Positions 62,493 through 64,000 of a stretch of 64,000 nucleotides of DNA are shown here, in pieces. A program made the translations under genes and the position numbers. The notes beneath the pieces were generated by a model that made no database searches, was not told where the DNA came from, and saw only the letters and a list, made by a program, of their open reading frames with translations. How positions within the stretch are numbered: position 1 is the first letter of the stretch; every line of letters begins with the position of its first letter. Location: positions 930,001 to 994,000 of the forward strand of contig NZ_CP134605.1 in the NCBI RefSeq assembly GCF_031844685.1, given 5' to 3'. The DNA comes from Streptomyces sp. ITFR-21. GTDB lineage: Bacteria > Actinomycetota > Actinomycetes > Streptomycetales > Streptomycetaceae.

Positions 62493-64000
62493 TCAGCCGC
62501 GCCCGGGGGCGGCGCCGGCCGCCGCCGGGTCCAGCAGCCGCTCGGGGATGTCGGCCAGGCGGCCCCGCAGCCGCTCGCCCAGCGCCTTGGCCTGCGGGTC
62601 CGCGCTGGTCGAGGCGGCGACGCCGTCGCCCAGCAGGCCGTGCACCACGAAGTTCAGCGCCCGGAGGTTGGCAAGTTCGTAGCGGCTCACCTGGAGCCGG
62701 GCGGTCTCCGGCAGCAGTCCGCGCAGCCTGGGGACGGCGAGGTATTCCCGCAGCCAGGCGTACGTCTCGTCGTCGGTCGCCCACAGGCCCACGTTGGCGT
62801 CGCCGCCTTTGTCGCCGGACCGCGCGCCGACCAGGGTGCCGAGCGGGAGCCGTACGGTACGGCCGCGGTACGCCCCGGACACCGCCGGACGGTCGGGGCG
62901 GGCCGGGCGGGCGGACAGCGGCGGTACGGGCGCCGGCGGTACGGCGTCCGCCCGCGGCGTACCGGGCCGCGGCACGGACGGTGCCGGCACCGGCACCGGC
63001 GACGCGGGCCCCGACCGTCCCGACCGCCCCGACGGCTCCGCCTGCTGCGAAGCCCGCGGCGCCGACGGCTGCTGGACGTCGGCCCGCGGCACGGGCAGGC
63101 GGGTGCCGTCGCCGAGCACCACGTGCGAGGGGACCTCCGCGGCCGGGACCAGGGCCGGCCAGTAGACGCCGTACTCGGTCGCCTTGGGCGCGGCGTGTTC
63201 CAGGTGGAGCCCCGGGTAGCCGGCCAGCGCGGTGCCGGCGACGGCGGCGAAGAAGCCGCGCCCCACGGTCTCCGGGTCGGCGTCCTTGACGGTGAGGGTG
63301 AGGCGGTCCGCCTCGCCGCCGTGCTCGCGCCGCAGGTCGTACGCGGCGAAGCCGCCGGGCCCGCCGGTGGCGTCGAGCAGCATGGCCTCGGCGAAGTCGG
63401 CCTTGGCGTCGAGATCGAGGCCGGTGAGCACGCAGGTCGCCGCGCTGCGGTAGCCGCCGCGGTGGTTGAGGCAGACCTTGAGGGTGGCGGGCGCGGAGTC
63501 GCCGGCGACCGGCCCGACGGCCACCCGGTCGGGGCCCTGCCGGGTGAGCGCCACGGTGTCGAAGCGGGCCACCACGTCGGCGTTGAGGTAGGAGGGGTGG
63601 CCGATCTCGTAGAGCAGTTGGGCGGTGACGGTGCCGACGGTGACCGCGCCGCCGGTGCCGGGGTGCTTGGTGATGACGCTGGAGCCGTCGGCGTGCACTT
63701 CGGCGATCGGGAAGCCGGGGTGCACCGGGTCGGGGATTTCGGTGAAGAAGGAGTAGTTGCCGCCGGTGGCCTGGGTCCCGCATTCGATGATGTGGCCCGC
63801 GGTGACCGCGCCGGCCAGCCGGTCCCAGTCGTCGAGCGCCCAGCCGAAGGCCCAGGCGGCGGGTCCGACGACCAGCGAGGCGTCGGTGGCCCGGCCGCAG
63901 ATCACCACGTCGGCGCCGGCCCGCAGCGCCTCGGCGATGCCCCAGCCGCCGAGATAGGCGTTGGCGGTGACCGGGGTCACGCCGGCGCCGGCCAGCGGGC
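62493..64000 (-). CDS. Acyclic terpene utilisation AtuA-type protein (DUF1446), partial
   Basis: About 500 residues are visible; the N-terminus is beyond the right edge. The DUF1446 part has TPVTANAYLGGWGIAEALRA, GADVVICGRATDASLVVGPA, HIIECGTQATGGNYSFFTEI and GFPIAEVHADGSSVITKHPG. After a Pro/Ala/Ser-rich linker (~100 residues) comes the small AtuA-like C-terminal domain: VRLPLGTLVGARSGDKGGDA NVGLWATDDE and VSRYELANLRALNFVVHGLL. In Pseudomonas AtuA acts in citronellol/geraniol breakdown; actinobacterial homologues are of unknown substrate. Confidence 0.85.
   Translation of the reverse strand, partial: PLAGAGVTPVTANAYLGGWGIAEALRAGADVVICGRATDASLVVGPAAWAFGWALDDWDRLAGAVTAGHIIECGTQATGGNYSFFTEIPDPVHPGFPIAEVHADGSSVITKHPGTGGAVTVGTVTAQLLYEIGHPSYLNADVVARFDTVALTRQGPDRVAVGPVAGDSAPATLKVCLNHRGGYRSAATCVLTGLDLDAKADFAEAMLLDATGGPGGFAAYDLRREHGGEADRLTLTVKDADPETVGRGFFAAVAGTALAGYPGLHLEHAAPKATEYGVYWPALVPAAEVPSHVVLGDGTRLPVPRADVQQPSAPRASQQAEPSGRSGRSGPASPVPVPAPSVPRPGTPRADAVPPAPVPPLSARPARPDRPAVSGAYRGRTVRLPLGTLVGARSGDKGGDANVGLWATDDETYAWLREYLAVPRLRGLLPETARLQVSRYELANLRALNFVVHGLLGDGVAASTSADPQAKALGERLRGRLADIPERLLDPAAAGAAPGRG

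Overview
The window is high-GC DNA of a Streptomyces or a close relative. The evidence is about 70% GC with strong third-position GC, chaplin genes, a monomeric NADP-isocitrate dehydrogenase, a DUF5703 protein, many GTG/TTG starts, GTGA/ATGA gene overlaps, and long spurious frames on the strand opposite nearly every gene. Everything here was read by eye; no database search was run.

Layout. 1-3.7 kb: end of an aldo/keto reductase, a RecD2-like protein whose ATPase motifs are degraded, and two small conserved proteins. 3.9-5.1 kb: a long chaplin with a collagen-like stalk and sortase signal, and a short ChpH-like chaplin. 5.3-6.6 kb: M20 peptidase. 6.8-9.0 kb: tRNA-Leu(GAG) with an integrase remnant behind it, then a multiply frameshifted repeat protein (old integration site). 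9.0-23.6 kb: a sulfur-scavenging locus with flavin reductase, LysR regulator, DszC/SfnB-like flavoprotein, two solute-binding lipoproteins, an SsuD-like monooxygenase, an SsuBC-type ABC transporter, a ketopantoate-reductase/sulfurtransferase fusion, an alpha/beta hydrolase and two more luciferase-like monooxygenases. Each of its two main transcription units is preceded by a short ORF ending in the RRxIDxxxxxSAxC signature of actinobacterial cysteine leader peptides. 24-28.2 kb: a translationally coupled pair, a PLD-type nuclease and an unrecognised partner, a possible defence system. 28.3-34.1 kb: GH13 enzyme, AraC regulator, PhyH dioxygenase, and a DyP peroxidase plus encapsulin nanocompartment operon. 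34.3-48.8 kb: icd, a PfkB kinase, a wrecked phospholipase C gene, SDR enzymes, fumarylacetoacetase, a TetR/SDR divergon, and a GlxA-type regulator next to a gap gene.

49.2-60.1 kb is the most unusual part. A 10.8-kb segment separates a displaced pirin 3' end (49067-49231) from a complete pirin gene (59892-60860). The segment is bounded by a 16-bp direct repeat inside the pirin coding sequence and has paired GTCAGCA repeats (11-bp period) near both ends. It begins with the first ~24 codons of a Streptomyces-type integrase, cut off by an IS701-family insertion. It carries a 2109-residue secreted Rhs/YD-repeat protein with an unrecognised cysteine-rich C-terminus, a small downstream gene and an IS3-family element. 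The last ~50 codons of the intact pirin gene have atypical codons (tandem AGA). I infer an integrative element that targets the 3' end of a pirin gene and brings a replacement 3' end, now stranded because its integrase is broken.

The window closes with a small unknown gene, a membrane-anchored thaumatin-like protein and the 3' part of an AtuA-type gene running off the right edge.
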